From Leptospira idonii (GTDB taxonomy: Bacteria > Spirochaetota > Leptospiria > Leptospirales > Leptospiraceae), in the NCBI RefSeq assembly GCF_004770995.1, contig NZ_RQHW01000028.1, forward strand, positions 1 to 64,000: a stretch of 64,000 nt of DNA, in the 5' to 3' direction. The position numbers and the translations under genes are program-made. Shown piece by piece: positions 8,844-16,811 of this stretch (within the stretch, counting starts at the first letter, position 1; each line of letters begins with the position of its first letter). The notes beneath the pieces were generated by a model, which ran no database searches, had not been told where the DNA came from, and saw nothing but the letters and a program-made list of their open reading frames with translations.

Positions 8844-9488
8844 TTGGGTTCAATTCTCCTTCGGAATGAGAAAAATTTCAGTCTGGATGGGGATAAACTA
8901 CCTTTTTATTTACCTAAACAGATTTGTATGGAAATAATTGATGCCAGTGAATTTAAGAATTATGAATACATTCGTAAGCGAATTTCTGAGGAATTTCCGG
9001 CTGAGTCGAAATATGAAATGTATTCACCTTTAAAGGCTGAGATTACAATCACATCCTTTTTAGTGTCGGACGAATTTGATTGGAAAGAAGAAAATCAGCG
9101 TATTTCCGGTACTACTATTTTGCGTAATTTATTGGAAGAATGCGCTTATTTTCTATATCATGGTTGCATTCCTGCTAAGAGAATGAAGTTAGCTAAATCG
9201 TATCAGAAAGTAAGGCCAGGATTTTCTTTGAGAAAGATTAGTTGTCGGGTTGAGAATAAGACTTTGGTGGAAATGGATTTTCTTGCAGGGGCTTTGGGAG
9301 TTTCAAGAAGTCATTTTTTAGCCATGATGTTGCGATGGCGGGACATGGGTTGGTTGGATATGGTGCGCGAGTTTGGTATTGTAAGAGGTACTACAACAAT
9401 CAAAAGACTCACCTTCAACCAAGAATTCGTATCCCGGCCGAGTCCTAACGTCCGTTTTATCGTATCTCAGGATGCAAATTCATCCTAA
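8844..9488 (+). CDS. DUF1564-type protein (Leptospira lineage family)
   Basis: A 214-aa protein. The N-terminus MGSILLRNEKN and the block with KVRPGFSLRKISCRV followed by LAGALGVSRSHFLAMML resemble, from memory, the DUF1564 family that is expanded in Leptospira and has no known function. The GVSRSHFLAMML segment could be part of a helix-turn-helix- or ribbon-helix-helix-like fold. The start is TTG at 8844, chosen because it gives the family-like N-terminus; no clear Shine-Dalgarno precedes it. Base composition is more AT-rich than most neighbours. It overlaps the convergent lipoprotein gene by 4 bp. Confidence 0.65.
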   Translation: MGSILLRNEKNFSLDGDKLPFYLPKQICMEIIDASEFKNYEYIRKRISEEFPAESKYEMYSPLKAEITITSFLVSDEFDWKEENQRISGTTILRNLLEECAYFLYHGCIPAKRMKLAKSYQKVRPGFSLRKISCRVENKTLVEMDFLAGALGVSRSHFLAMMLRWRDMGWLDMVREFGIVRGTTTIKRLTFNQEFVSRPSPNVRFIVSQDANSS

Positions 9489-10117
9489 AATAGCTCCAAG
9501 TTCTGGGTTACATGCTTATGCATTGCTGGTGGGATAGAATTCTCTCCATCGCCTTCTTTGAGTAAGAATTCAGTTTCTACGACTAGTAGAAATCCATTAT
9601 AGATTCCTTCCCAGCGGCAATACACATTGCCTTTGGGCAAGATTTTTGTTTGTACGGCGCTTCGGCGTCCTTTCCATTGGAAATAAGTTATTTTTACTTC
9701 TCCGGTGCTCGTATTTTGAAGATAAGGGAATACTCTTTGGTTGTCTTGGTTCGTTGATGAGATTCTAACCCAAAGCGGATCTTCTGAATTTTGAATGCTT
9801 TGATTGATTCCTGTTTTTTCAGTGTATCTAATCAGATACGTGACTCCGCTTTCATGTAAATTTCCTGACTCGATGATGACAAATGGATCTTTGGGTGACC
9901 AGACTGCGTCGTATGTAATTCGAAGCTTTTTTGGTTCCTCTGGAATTTGTTTAGTCGGGGCAATTTGAGTAGATGTTTCTTCTGAACTCTTGAGTTTACT
10001 CTTAGAGTCTCCCGTAGAGCTACAGTTATAAGGAAATAAAAGAAATAAGAATATCAGGATTTTGTAAATTAATGCAGCTTTTTTTGCAGCGCAAGCCCAA
10101 TCAATGTCTGACTTCAT
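9485..10117 (-). CDS. Putative lipoprotein of unknown function
   Basis: A 210-aa protein with an N-terminal hydrophobic stretch (ILIFLFLLFPYNC) ending in a Cys followed by SSTGDSKS, as in spirochaetal lipoproteins, then a Ser/Thr/Lys-rich linker and a beta-rich body. I do not recognise the family. The start at 10117 is preferred over the ATG at 10129 because GGAG lies six bases before it; either start overlaps the end of the aminomutase gene (17 or 29 bp), so the two are translationally linked. The unusual N-terminus before the signal (SDIDWACAAKK) makes the exact start uncertain. Confidence 0.65.
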   Translation of the reverse strand: MKSDIDWACAAKKAALIYKILIFLFLLFPYNCSSTGDSKSKLKSSEETSTQIAPTKQIPEEPKKLRITYDAVWSPKDPFVIIESGNLHESGVTYLIRYTEKTGINQSIQNSEDPLWVRISSTNQDNQRVFPYLQNTSTGEVKITYFQWKGRRSAVQTKILPKGNVYCRWEGIYNGFLLVVETEFLLKEGDGENSIPPAMHKHVTQNLELF

Positions 10118-11165
10118 ATCTATCTCCATTGTAGTTTTGAAATATATAACTTGTTCCTTTTTTTTCTAATAGGTAGTCCGGGCTCAATAAAACTTTGCCT
10201 CCTCCTCCTGTTAGGTCTTTTACATAATTGGGGATAGTTAGTCCTGAATGTCTCCCTCGTAGAGCAAACATCAGTCGAATCCCTTCTTCAATGGGAACTA
10301 CGAATTCGGAACTACCGAAAACTTCATCACATTGATGCAGATAATAAGGTTTGATCCCGAATTTTATCAATTTGTAATTGAGTTCGGAGAGAACATTTAA
10401 ATCGTCGTTCACTCCTCGTAAAAGAACTGTTTGATTGTGAACGGATACGTGACCTATTTTGACAAGTCGTTCCACCGCTAATCGAGCCTCTTCCGTCAGC
10501 TCCTTCGGATGATTAAAGTGTGTAACTAAATACATCGGAAAGTATTTTCCTAAAATTTCGCAGAGAGATTCCGTAATCCGCATCGGTAGAGTGACCGGAT
10601 GCCTTGTGTGAATCCTGACATGATTGATATGCTCGATGGATTTGAGCTTTCCTAAAAGATAATCGATGTTTGCATCCGAGAGTGTGAATGGATCTCCACC
10701 GGATAAAATGACTTCTTTTATTTCCTTATGGGTCTTGAAATAATTTAATGCCTCTTCCCATTCCTTACGATTAGGAGTCTCTTCCGGGCTGGATACTTTT
10801 CTTTTTCTTGTACAGAATCTACAATAGACGGCGCACACATGAGAGATATACCAAATCGCCCGATCAGGATATCTATGTGTGACTCCTTTCACTGGCATAA
10901 ATTTTTGTTCTGCGAGCGGGTCTTCTTTTTCGTTCGGCTGTTGTATCAATTCCCCCGCTCGCGGAATCACTTGTTTACGAATCGGGCAAAAAGGATTCTT
11001 AGGATCGATCAATTGAAAATAATACGGGGTGACTGAAAAGGAAAATCGATCCTGGGCCGCTGTAAAACTAGCTTCTTCTTCCGGGGTTAACTCAATCGAT
11101 TTCTGAACTGTGGCAAGTTCCGTAATTCGATTCTGCAACTGCCATTTCCAATCGTCCCAACTCAT
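10101..11165 (-). CDS. epmB: EpmB-like lysine 2,3-aminomutase (radical SAM, PLP)
   Basis: A 354-aa KamA/EpmB-family enzyme, which converts L-alpha-lysine to beta-lysine. The radical-SAM cluster motif CAVYCRFC gives Cys 111, 115 and 118; GGDPF follows; the PLP-binding Lys is in the GGGGK motif near residue 324. The gene is divergent from efp (about 70 bp between starts), the classical pairing in which beta-lysine is attached to EF-P by EpmA. That context and the short length favour EpmB over catabolic KamA, which is longer and lies beside other lysine-fermentation genes. EpmA is not in this window. The downstream lipoprotein overlaps its 3' end. Confidence 0.82.
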   Translation of the reverse strand: MSWDDWKWQLQNRITELATVQKSIELTPEEEASFTAAQDRFSFSVTPYYFQLIDPKNPFCPIRKQVIPRAGELIQQPNEKEDPLAEQKFMPVKGVTHRYPDRAIWYISHVCAVYCRFCTRKRKVSSPEETPNRKEWEEALNYFKTHKEIKEVILSGGDPFTLSDANIDYLLGKLKSIEHINHVRIHTRHPVTLPMRITESLCEILGKYFPMYLVTHFNHPKELTEEARLAVERLVKIGHVSVHNQTVLLRGVNDDLNVLSELNYKLIKFGIKPYYLHQCDEVFGSSEFVVPIEEGIRLMFALRGRHSGLTIPNYVKDLTGGGGKVLLSPDYLLEKKGTSYIFQNYNGDRYEVRH

Positions 11166-11186
11166 GCGCTAATGACCATACTTCGG

Positions 11187-11216
11187 TTGACACTTAGGCA
11201 AGTCCCTCGGATTTTG
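11187..11216 (+). promoter_or_regulatory. Candidate promoter of efp
   Basis: A perfect TTGACA (11187-11192) lies 43 bp before the chosen efp ATG. The -10 is weak (GATTTT or ATTTTG at 17-18 bp spacing). The box lies inside the 5' extension of the efp reading frame, which supports the downstream start. Inference only. Confidence 0.35.
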
Positions 11217-11234
11217 TTTACGAGCATTGAAATT

Positions 11235-11801
11235 ATGACATTAGGCATCACCGAAGTTAAAAAAGGAATGATCCTCAAGATCGAAAATGAGCTTTATTCC
11301 GTAGTCAAATCCGAGTTCGTCAACCCAGGAAAAGGTTCCGCCTTCATCCGCACGAAATTAAAAAACATCATCAGAGATTCTTCCATTGAACGCACCTTCA
11401 AAGCGGCAGAGAAATTGGAAAGCGTAGATCTTGAAAAAAGAAAAATGCAATTCTGTTACTCAGACGGGGATCAAATCATCTTCATGGATGTAAACGATTA
11501 CGAACAAATCCCTGTCTCCAAAGATTATGTGGAAGACATCCTTCCGTTTATGAAAGAGGAAACTCAAGTAGAAGTATCCTTCTATGAAGAAAGACCGATC
11601 GGAGTAACTCCTCCTAACTTCGCAGTTTTAGAAGTTACTTATGCGGAAGACGGTCTCAAAGGAGACACAACAGGTCTTGCATTGAAAAGAGTCACTGTTG
11701 AGACAGGCGGAGAAGTGAATGTTCCTATCTTTATCAAACAAGGCGACTTTGTAAAGATCGACTTGCGAGATCTGACTTACGTAGAGAGAGTCAATAAATA
11801 G
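11235..11801 (+). CDS. efp: Translation elongation factor P
   Basis: 188 aa, the standard EF-P length when the ATG at 11235 is used; the frame extends 21 codons further upstream but those residues (TILRLTLRQVPRILF) do not belong to the family and would precede the likely promoter. EF-P rescues ribosomes stalled at polyproline. The modification loop reads NPGKGSAF, with the acceptor Lys at residue 33 (Lys34 in E. coli numbering), matching the (R)-beta-lysylation type. It is divergent from the EpmB-like gene. The following mtnB-like gene starts only 2 bp after the stop, so efp probably leads a longer transcript. Confidence 0.96.
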   Translation: MTLGITEVKKGMILKIENELYSVVKSEFVNPGKGSAFIRTKLKNIIRDSSIERTFKAAEKLESVDLEKRKMQFCYSDGDQIIFMDVNDYEQIPVSKDYVEDILPFMKEETQVEVSFYEERPIGVTPPNFAVLEVTYAEDGLKGDTTGLALKRVTVETGGEVNVPIFIKQGDFVKIDLRDLTYVERVNK

Positions 11802-11803
11802 GA

Positions 11804-12436
11804 TTGGATGAGAAGGATCAGTCATCGATTCGAGAGTTAGTTCGACTTTCGAAAATTTATTATGACCGGCAGTGGATGTTTGCTACTGCCGGAAATCTTT
11901 CCGTAAAATCAAATTTAGAAAATTCTTTCTGGATCACTGCATCCGGAAAACACAAAGGGCATTTGACTGAAGATGATTTTGTCAGAACTTCCATCTTTGG
12001 CTTAGAATTGCTTGAATCCTCCCAAGGAAACAAAGCATCTGCGGAAACTTCCATTCATGCGAGTATCTACCGATTTCAAAAGAAAGCAAATGCAGCACTG
12101 CACGTACATACATTAGATTCCAACTTACTGTCTTTTCATACCACTCAAACAGAAAGATTCAAACTGGTTCCTATCCCTCCCATCGAAATCATTAAAGCAT
12201 TTGGAATTTGGGAGGAAAGACCCAATTTACAAATGGCTGTTTTTTATAATTTCGGGAATGTGAAACAAATTGCGGAATCTATCGAGCGATTCTTTGAAAC
12301 ACATCCTGACTATCCTCTTCCTTTTGTATTGGTAGAAGAACATGGCCCTACGGTTTGGGGAAATTCAATCCAAGATGCCAACCGTCACTTGGAAGCGGTT
12401 TCATTCTTATTTCAAGTTATGACCAGATCCAAATGA
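11804..12436 (+). CDS. mtnB: Class II aldolase family, MtnB-like (methylthioribulose-1-phosphate dehydratase)
   Basis: A 210-aa protein with ATAGNLS, ITASGKHKGHL, the SAET glutamate, the metal-binding HVH (about 99-101) and a third His in EEHGPTVWG. These match MtnB of methionine salvage, which dehydrates methylthioribulose-1-phosphate. A related aldolase of the 5'-deoxyadenosine/methylthioadenosine DHAP shunt has the same fold and cannot be excluded; no mtnA or mtnC is nearby. The start is TTG at 11804, two bases after the efp stop, with AGG-type Shine-Dalgarno inside the end of efp. The stop overlaps the next SDR start as ATGA, so the genes are translationally coupled. Confidence 0.8.
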   Translation: MDEKDQSSIRELVRLSKIYYDRQWMFATAGNLSVKSNLENSFWITASGKHKGHLTEDDFVRTSIFGLELLESSQGNKASAETSIHASIYRFQKKANAALHVHTLDSNLLSFHTTQTERFKLVPIPPIEIIKAFGIWEERPNLQMAVFYNFGNVKQIAESIERFFETHPDYPLPFVLVEEHGPTVWGNSIQDANRHLEAVSFLFQVMTRSK

Positions 12437-13182
12437 AACATCGTAAGATTTTTATTTTCGGAGCCGGTTCGGGGCTAGGTGAGGGACTTTTACTGGAATT
12501 CCAACAACGAAACCATATAGATCCGAAAGATTCCTCCGTTGCGGTAGTCGATGTTTATGGGTTCTCTAGATCCGGAAAAGGCTCTATTTCAAACTGGCAA
12601 TCGGGAACCAATCATCGATTTGATCTGACTTTGGAGGATGAAATTGAATCGTTTCGAAAATCGTGGGAAACGCAATGTTCCGAATGGAAACAAAATCCCG
12701 GCTGGGAGCATACGCAAATCATCGTATATTTTGCGCAAGGTGACGGACTTTTTTCCCCCTTGGAAGAACTAAATCTTCTTGAAATTCAGAAACATTTTAG
12801 TTTGAATCTATTCTCTTCTATGAGAGTTTTACAAATCATGAGTGACGGATTGAAACAAATGAGTTCTTCTTCGGTCGTGTTTTTGTCTTCTACCGCAGCT
12901 AAATTCGGCTTTCCCAATTCTACTGCATATTGTGCTTCCAAACATGCAGTATCCGGGCTTGCCAAATCCCTTAGGGAAGAATGGAAACTTTGGGGAGTCA
13001 AAGTCATCAATGCATATTTAGGTGCTATCGCTACTCCTATCTGGGACGATCGTCCTGAATTCTCCAAATCCGATATGGTGACACTGGAAGATGCCTCTCG
13101 TTTTTTAGCCGAACTTTCCGATCTACCCGACTCTGTTTATCTAGATGAAGTATACATCACTCCTAAAAAGGGGGTTTTGTAA
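12433..13182 (+). CDS. SDR-family oxidoreductase (first of a pair)
   Basis: A 249-aa short-chain dehydrogenase with a slightly altered cofactor loop (GAGSGLGEGLL) and the active site SSTAAKFGFPNSTAYCASK. The start is the ATG at 12433, which overlaps the mtnB-like stop by 4 bp; the frame is open further upstream but that part lies within mtnB. The next SDR begins immediately after its stop. Substrate unknown. The position directly behind an aldolase-family enzyme suggests reduction of an aldehyde or sugar-derived carbonyl. Confidence 0.82.
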   Translation: MKHRKIFIFGAGSGLGEGLLLEFQQRNHIDPKDSSVAVVDVYGFSRSGKGSISNWQSGTNHRFDLTLEDEIESFRKSWETQCSEWKQNPGWEHTQIIVYFAQGDGLFSPLEELNLLEIQKHFSLNLFSSMRVLQIMSDGLKQMSSSSVVFLSSTAAKFGFPNSTAYCASKHAVSGLAKSLREEWKLWGVKVINAYLGAIATPIWDDRPEFSKSDMVTLEDASRFLAELSDLPDSVYLDEVYITPKKGVL

Positions 13183-13920
13183 GTGGAAGTCCCCGAATCG
13201 ATTGTAATCCTAACAGGTGGTAGTGGAGGGATCGGAAGAGAAATCGTAAGATCTCTCGTTCTTTCCGGTTTTTCCGTTTGGAACTTGGATAAAGTCAGAC
13301 CGGAGACCCCCGTGCTTCAGGAGACCTATCGTGAGATCGATCTCGCCGAACCTTTGTTTGTATTAGAAAGATCTCTTACTAAAATCATTTCAGAGGCTAG
13401 ACAAAGCGGCGAGATCTACGGATTCGTCCATTGCGCCGGTTACGGCGGGCCATATCATAAGATCACAGATGTCTCTTTGGAAGAATGGCAGTCCATTTTC
13501 AGGATCAACGTCGATGCTATGTATCTTTTATCAAAACTTCTACTTCCTAAATTTAAGGAAAGCGGATTCGGAAGAATCGTATCCATCGCTTCTTCTCTTT
13601 CCGTAGTCGGTTCGTCCTTATCAGTCGCTTATTCTTCCTCGAAACATGCATTAGTTGGATTTGTGAGATCCGTAGCGGACGAATGGGGTGAATATGGAAT
13701 TACCGCCAATTGCGTAAGTCCCGGATATGTGGATACTTCCATGGGCATCCAAGAAGATCAAGTGAGCGGACACAAACAGCAAATCATCTCTAAAACACCC
13801 GTTCGTCGGATCGCGGAACCTTCCGAAATTTCCAGAGTTGTGAACTTTCTGATGCAGAAAGAATCAGGATACATCACTGGTGCGAATTGGACCGTGGACG
13901 GCGGTCTCACTGCAATCTAA
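13183..13920 (+). CDS. SDR-family oxidoreductase, FabG-like (second of a pair)
   Basis: A 245-aa classical SDR with TGGSGGIGREI at the N-terminus, a catalytic Ser in SIASSLSVVG, YSSSKHAL and a C-terminal TGANWTVDGG, as in 3-oxoacyl-ACP reductases and related enzymes. The start is GTG at 13183, with no gap after the preceding TAA. It is not necessarily the fatty-acid FabG: the neighbours are not fatty-acid genes, and the two adjacent SDRs are clearly different from each other, so this is not a recent duplication. Confidence 0.85.
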   Translation: MEVPESIVILTGGSGGIGREIVRSLVLSGFSVWNLDKVRPETPVLQETYREIDLAEPLFVLERSLTKIISEARQSGEIYGFVHCAGYGGPYHKITDVSLEEWQSIFRINVDAMYLLSKLLLPKFKESGFGRIVSIASSLSVVGSSLSVAYSSSKHALVGFVRSVADEWGEYGITANCVSPGYVDTSMGIQEDQVSGHKQQIISKTPVRRIAEPSEISRVVNFLMQKESGYITGANWTVDGGLTAI

Positions 13921-13926
13921 ACATTT

Positions 13927-15765
13927 ATGAGATTACATCCTCCTAAAGATGCCTTTCTCACAATTACGACTAAGGAGATGATCGGACGCGCCTCCGGAAT
14001 CATCCTGCAAAAGGAAGCTTTGTCCATCATGAAGGCGGTCGAAGCCCACAGTACCAGGGAGAATTTCGAACACGGAGGATTGTTTCAGCCTACGGAAAGT
14101 GCGTTCGAGAAATTAAAAATTTCCATGGAAGTCGCCTTGGAGCATCTTTGGCAGATCATCGATTACGGAATCGCCACCCAACTCTTCGAGATCAGATACA
14201 ACCTAACTACGAGCCAGTTGGATTTCATCCCTTTCGTTGTCTCCGTACCGGAAGGCATCCCTACGATGGAAGACGCATTCCATAGACTTTTGAAGAGGTC
14301 TTCCGATGCGGTCAAAAAATTCGCAACAGACAAACGAACATTAAATGATGAAGCGTGGAGATCGATCCTTCTTAAGATATCCGACCCTCATTTTATGGAA
14401 AATTTTACGGAAGGGGACGAAATCGATTCCTTACTCGATCCTAAATCGTTTCCTTATCCTCCGTCTTTAACCATGCTTCGCAAAGGCAAAGAACTCATCA
14501 TAGAAGAGTTAGACTCCGAAGTCAAATTGGTAGTGATTCCCCATATTGGAATTTATTCGTTACTTGACAATCAGGCTCAGAATTTCCTTAACATCGCATA
14601 CGAATTGTTCGTAGCAAAAATCGAACCTTTGGCTAAGTCTTTCGATATGGGATTGAGAGATCGGATCGAAGAGATGAACCTTGAAATAAAGGAAACTTTG
14701 TCTTCTTCCGATATAAACGAAATCGAGCTCATCCGAAAAAGAATGGATATCTATCTCGCATACGAACCCATTCTGAAGGAAAAAGGTTATTATCGTATCG
14801 TAAAAGTAATACGTAAGTTATGTGATGTCGCTTTTAAAACTTACGAATCTGATAAGAAGGTGGAATTAGATAAACTTCTGCGTGTTTATTTGACGATGTT
14901 GGAAAGTTCGTTCGACTTCGACTCCAGACTTCTTAGGATCAACCTGGAAAAAGACAGCAAAAACGATATGGTGATCATCGACCAACTTCGTAAAAATCCA
15001 AAAGTGCTTTCTGCTGAGTGGCATGATGCGGATGCAAAGATGGCGATTTTCACTTTGAAACTGGTTTCCAGCATCAAGGAAATCAATTCTTTGATCTATG
15101 AGAATTATAGATTTACCACCGAACACATTCTTTATTTAAAAGCAATCGTCGAAGCGAATGAATCAGAAATTAAATCCGTATTCAAAGACGAAGAGTTTCT
15201 GAAACTTTACGGTAGAAACCTACAAGCAGTTTATTTCAAATATATCCCTTGGTTTTATAAACTTTTCTACTTTTTAGGGATCACTCCTCTGGTAAATAGC
15301 GGTTATGCGAAGGCAAAATCGATCCTTGTTTATTCTCAAATGGATCGACAGTTCTTATACGAAAAAAGAAAAGAAAATGCGATTCGTAAAAAAATCAAAG
15401 AGAAAGAGGAAAAGATAGAAAAAGATAAAAAAATCCAAAATAAAAGGGTGCTCGTACAGGCATTGGAAGAGGCTTTTTTTATCAAAGGAACCGTTCCTAC
15501 CGTGGAATGGATCCAAGCCAATTATCCTATTTTTACTCTGGAAGTTTTAGAAAAGATGATTCCCGATTTCGCGTTCCACAAATTTCCTAATAAACCTTTG
15601 GCGGATGACTCGATACTTTCTTTTCCCGATGCTCCCGAGTTCGAGTTCAAAAACAAGCGACTCAAAGATTCTTTGAACAGATGGATTCGGGGAGAAGATC
15701 CGATCGCAGAGAATCTTGTCCCTAGATTGCTAGAGATCAGAAATACAATTCATTCGAAGATTTAA
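13927..15765 (+). CDS. Large hypothetical protein, 612 aa
   Basis: I do not recognise this protein. It has no signal peptide and no clear membrane segment. It is helical and charged throughout; a lysine/glutamate-rich coiled-coil stretch (KKIKEKEEKIEKDKKIQ) lies near residue 490, and a hydrophobic aromatic patch (YFKYIPWFYKLFYFLG) just before residue 460. It starts 6 bp after the FabG-like SDR and ends the run efp-mtnB-SDR-SDR, so it is probably cotranscribed. It may be a cytoplasmic scaffold, but there is no motif to support a function. Confidence 0.7.
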   Translation: MRLHPPKDAFLTITTKEMIGRASGIILQKEALSIMKAVEAHSTRENFEHGGLFQPTESAFEKLKISMEVALEHLWQIIDYGIATQLFEIRYNLTTSQLDFIPFVVSVPEGIPTMEDAFHRLLKRSSDAVKKFATDKRTLNDEAWRSILLKISDPHFMENFTEGDEIDSLLDPKSFPYPPSLTMLRKGKELIIEELDSEVKLVVIPHIGIYSLLDNQAQNFLNIAYELFVAKIEPLAKSFDMGLRDRIEEMNLEIKETLSSSDINEIELIRKRMDIYLAYEPILKEKGYYRIVKVIRKLCDVAFKTYESDKKVELDKLLRVYLTMLESSFDFDSRLLRINLEKDSKNDMVIIDQLRKNPKVLSAEWHDADAKMAIFTLKLVSSIKEINSLIYENYRFTTEHILYLKAIVEANESEIKSVFKDEEFLKLYGRNLQAVYFKYIPWFYKLFYFLGITPLVNSGYAKAKSILVYSQMDRQFLYEKRKENAIRKKIKEKEEKIEKDKKIQNKRVLVQALEEAFFIKGTVPTVEWIQANYPIFTLEVLEKMIPDFAFHKFPNKPLADDSILSFPDAPEFEFKNKRLKDSLNRWIRGEDPIAENLVPRLLEIRNTIHSKI

Positions 15766-15770
15766 CTAAG

Positions 15771-15843
15771 TCTGTCTTTTGGCGGAGCAGGGGCCATCCC
15801 AAAAGCAGACTCTTTGCGATTCCATTAAACACTAATTAGTGTT
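15771..15843. repeat. Convergent intergenic region with inverted repeats
   Basis: Between two convergent genes there is an imperfect inverted repeat (GTCTG.CTTTTGG at 15775 region with its complement near 15798-15810) and a perfect 16-bp palindrome AACACTAATTAGTGTT at 15828-15843. The first could act as a terminator stem, although no long T-run follows. The palindrome has no loop and looks more like a protein-binding site, but it is not upstream of any start. Confidence 0.4.
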
Positions 15844-15848
15844 CAGCG

Positions 15849-16805
15849 TTAAAACCATCTTTTCAATCTGAAATACAACATCATGATCACTCCTGTGGCG
15901 AACATGACTCCTAATGTGAAATGATACCCATATTCCCAATCCAGAGTGGGGATATGTTTGAAATTCATCCCGAATATACCTGCAATCAAGGACATTGGCA
16001 GCATAATAGCCGTCATAATTGTGAGTATCTTCATGATTTCATTTGTTTTTCTGCTGGATAAGGCAACGTGAGCTTCTAGTGCGGAAGAGATCGATTCGAT
16101 ATTGCTGTCTACAAGTTCCAAGATGCGAATGGAATGGTCTCGAACGTCTCGAAAAAAAGCATCCGCATCGTCGCTGAAAAAGGAACTTTTGATTTTTTCC
16201 ACATCCTCCAAAACCTCTTTATTCTGATTGATCCCTTTTTTCATATTTTGGAGATAACCTCTTAGGTTATAAACATTCGTTATATCTAAGCGATTCGCAT
16301 GATTGAAGATTTGATTCTCGAAATGTTCGATTCGTTCTTCCAGTTTTTGTGCAATGGCTAGGGTGTGATCGGTCTCTACGTCCAGAATTTTATGAACGAT
16401 GAATTCGTATCCTCTGGCAAGAAGTTTGTTATGTATTTTCCATTGTTCGATGAGATCCGCAATGGTTTCCCTGTAATCCAAGGTGATGGAAATAATCTGA
16501 TTTGTAGTGAGGATGAAATTAAAATTGCGGGAGAGTAATTGGTTTTTATCGAATTGGTATCCTTTGAAAGTGAAGAATATATAATTGGGAAACTTTTCCA
16601 ATTTGATCCTTCCGTTGGGATTCAGTATGTCTTCGATGGTCAACGGATGCACATTGTGTTTTTGAAGTAAAAAAGTAAGTTGCTCTTCGTTTTCGGCCGT
16701 TATATGAATCCATTGTTTCCCCTGCTTCGAAGTAGGCAATGGTTTATCGCAAACGATCTCTTCTTTCGAATTGGGAGTGAGTATGTAATTGAATATACTT
16801 GCCAT
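15849..16805 (-). CDS. corA: CorA-family magnesium/divalent cation transporter
   Basis: A 318-aa inner-membrane channel. The long N-terminal cytoplasmic domain is followed by two C-terminal membrane helices with the GMN signature (GMNFKHIP near residue 281) between them. The final segment ends in the basic KRWF typical of the family. It transports Mg2+ and possibly Co2+ or Ni2+. It lies 7 bp downstream of the M61 peptidase gene on the same strand, so the two are probably cotranscribed, with no obvious functional link. Confidence 0.92.
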   Translation of the reverse strand: MASIFNYILTPNSKEEIVCDKPLPTSKQGKQWIHITAENEEQLTFLLQKHNVHPLTIEDILNPNGRIKLEKFPNYIFFTFKGYQFDKNQLLSRNFNFILTTNQIISITLDYRETIADLIEQWKIHNKLLARGYEFIVHKILDVETDHTLAIAQKLEERIEHFENQIFNHANRLDITNVYNLRGYLQNMKKGINQNKEVLEDVEKIKSSFFSDDADAFFRDVRDHSIRILELVDSNIESISSALEAHVALSSRKTNEIMKILTIMTAIMLPMSLIAGIFGMNFKHIPTLDWEYGYHFTLGVMFATGVIMMLYFRLKRWF

Positions 16806-16811
16806 TTTCTT

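Noticed and set aside
10101..11165. Catabolic lysine 2,3-aminomutase (KamA)
   Set aside because: No other lysine-fermentation gene is near, the protein is short, and efp is the immediate divergent neighbour, which favours EpmB.
11172..11234. Upstream extension of efp by 21 codons
   Set aside because: The added residues do not match EF-P, the family length fits the start at 11235, and the likely -35 box lies within the extension.
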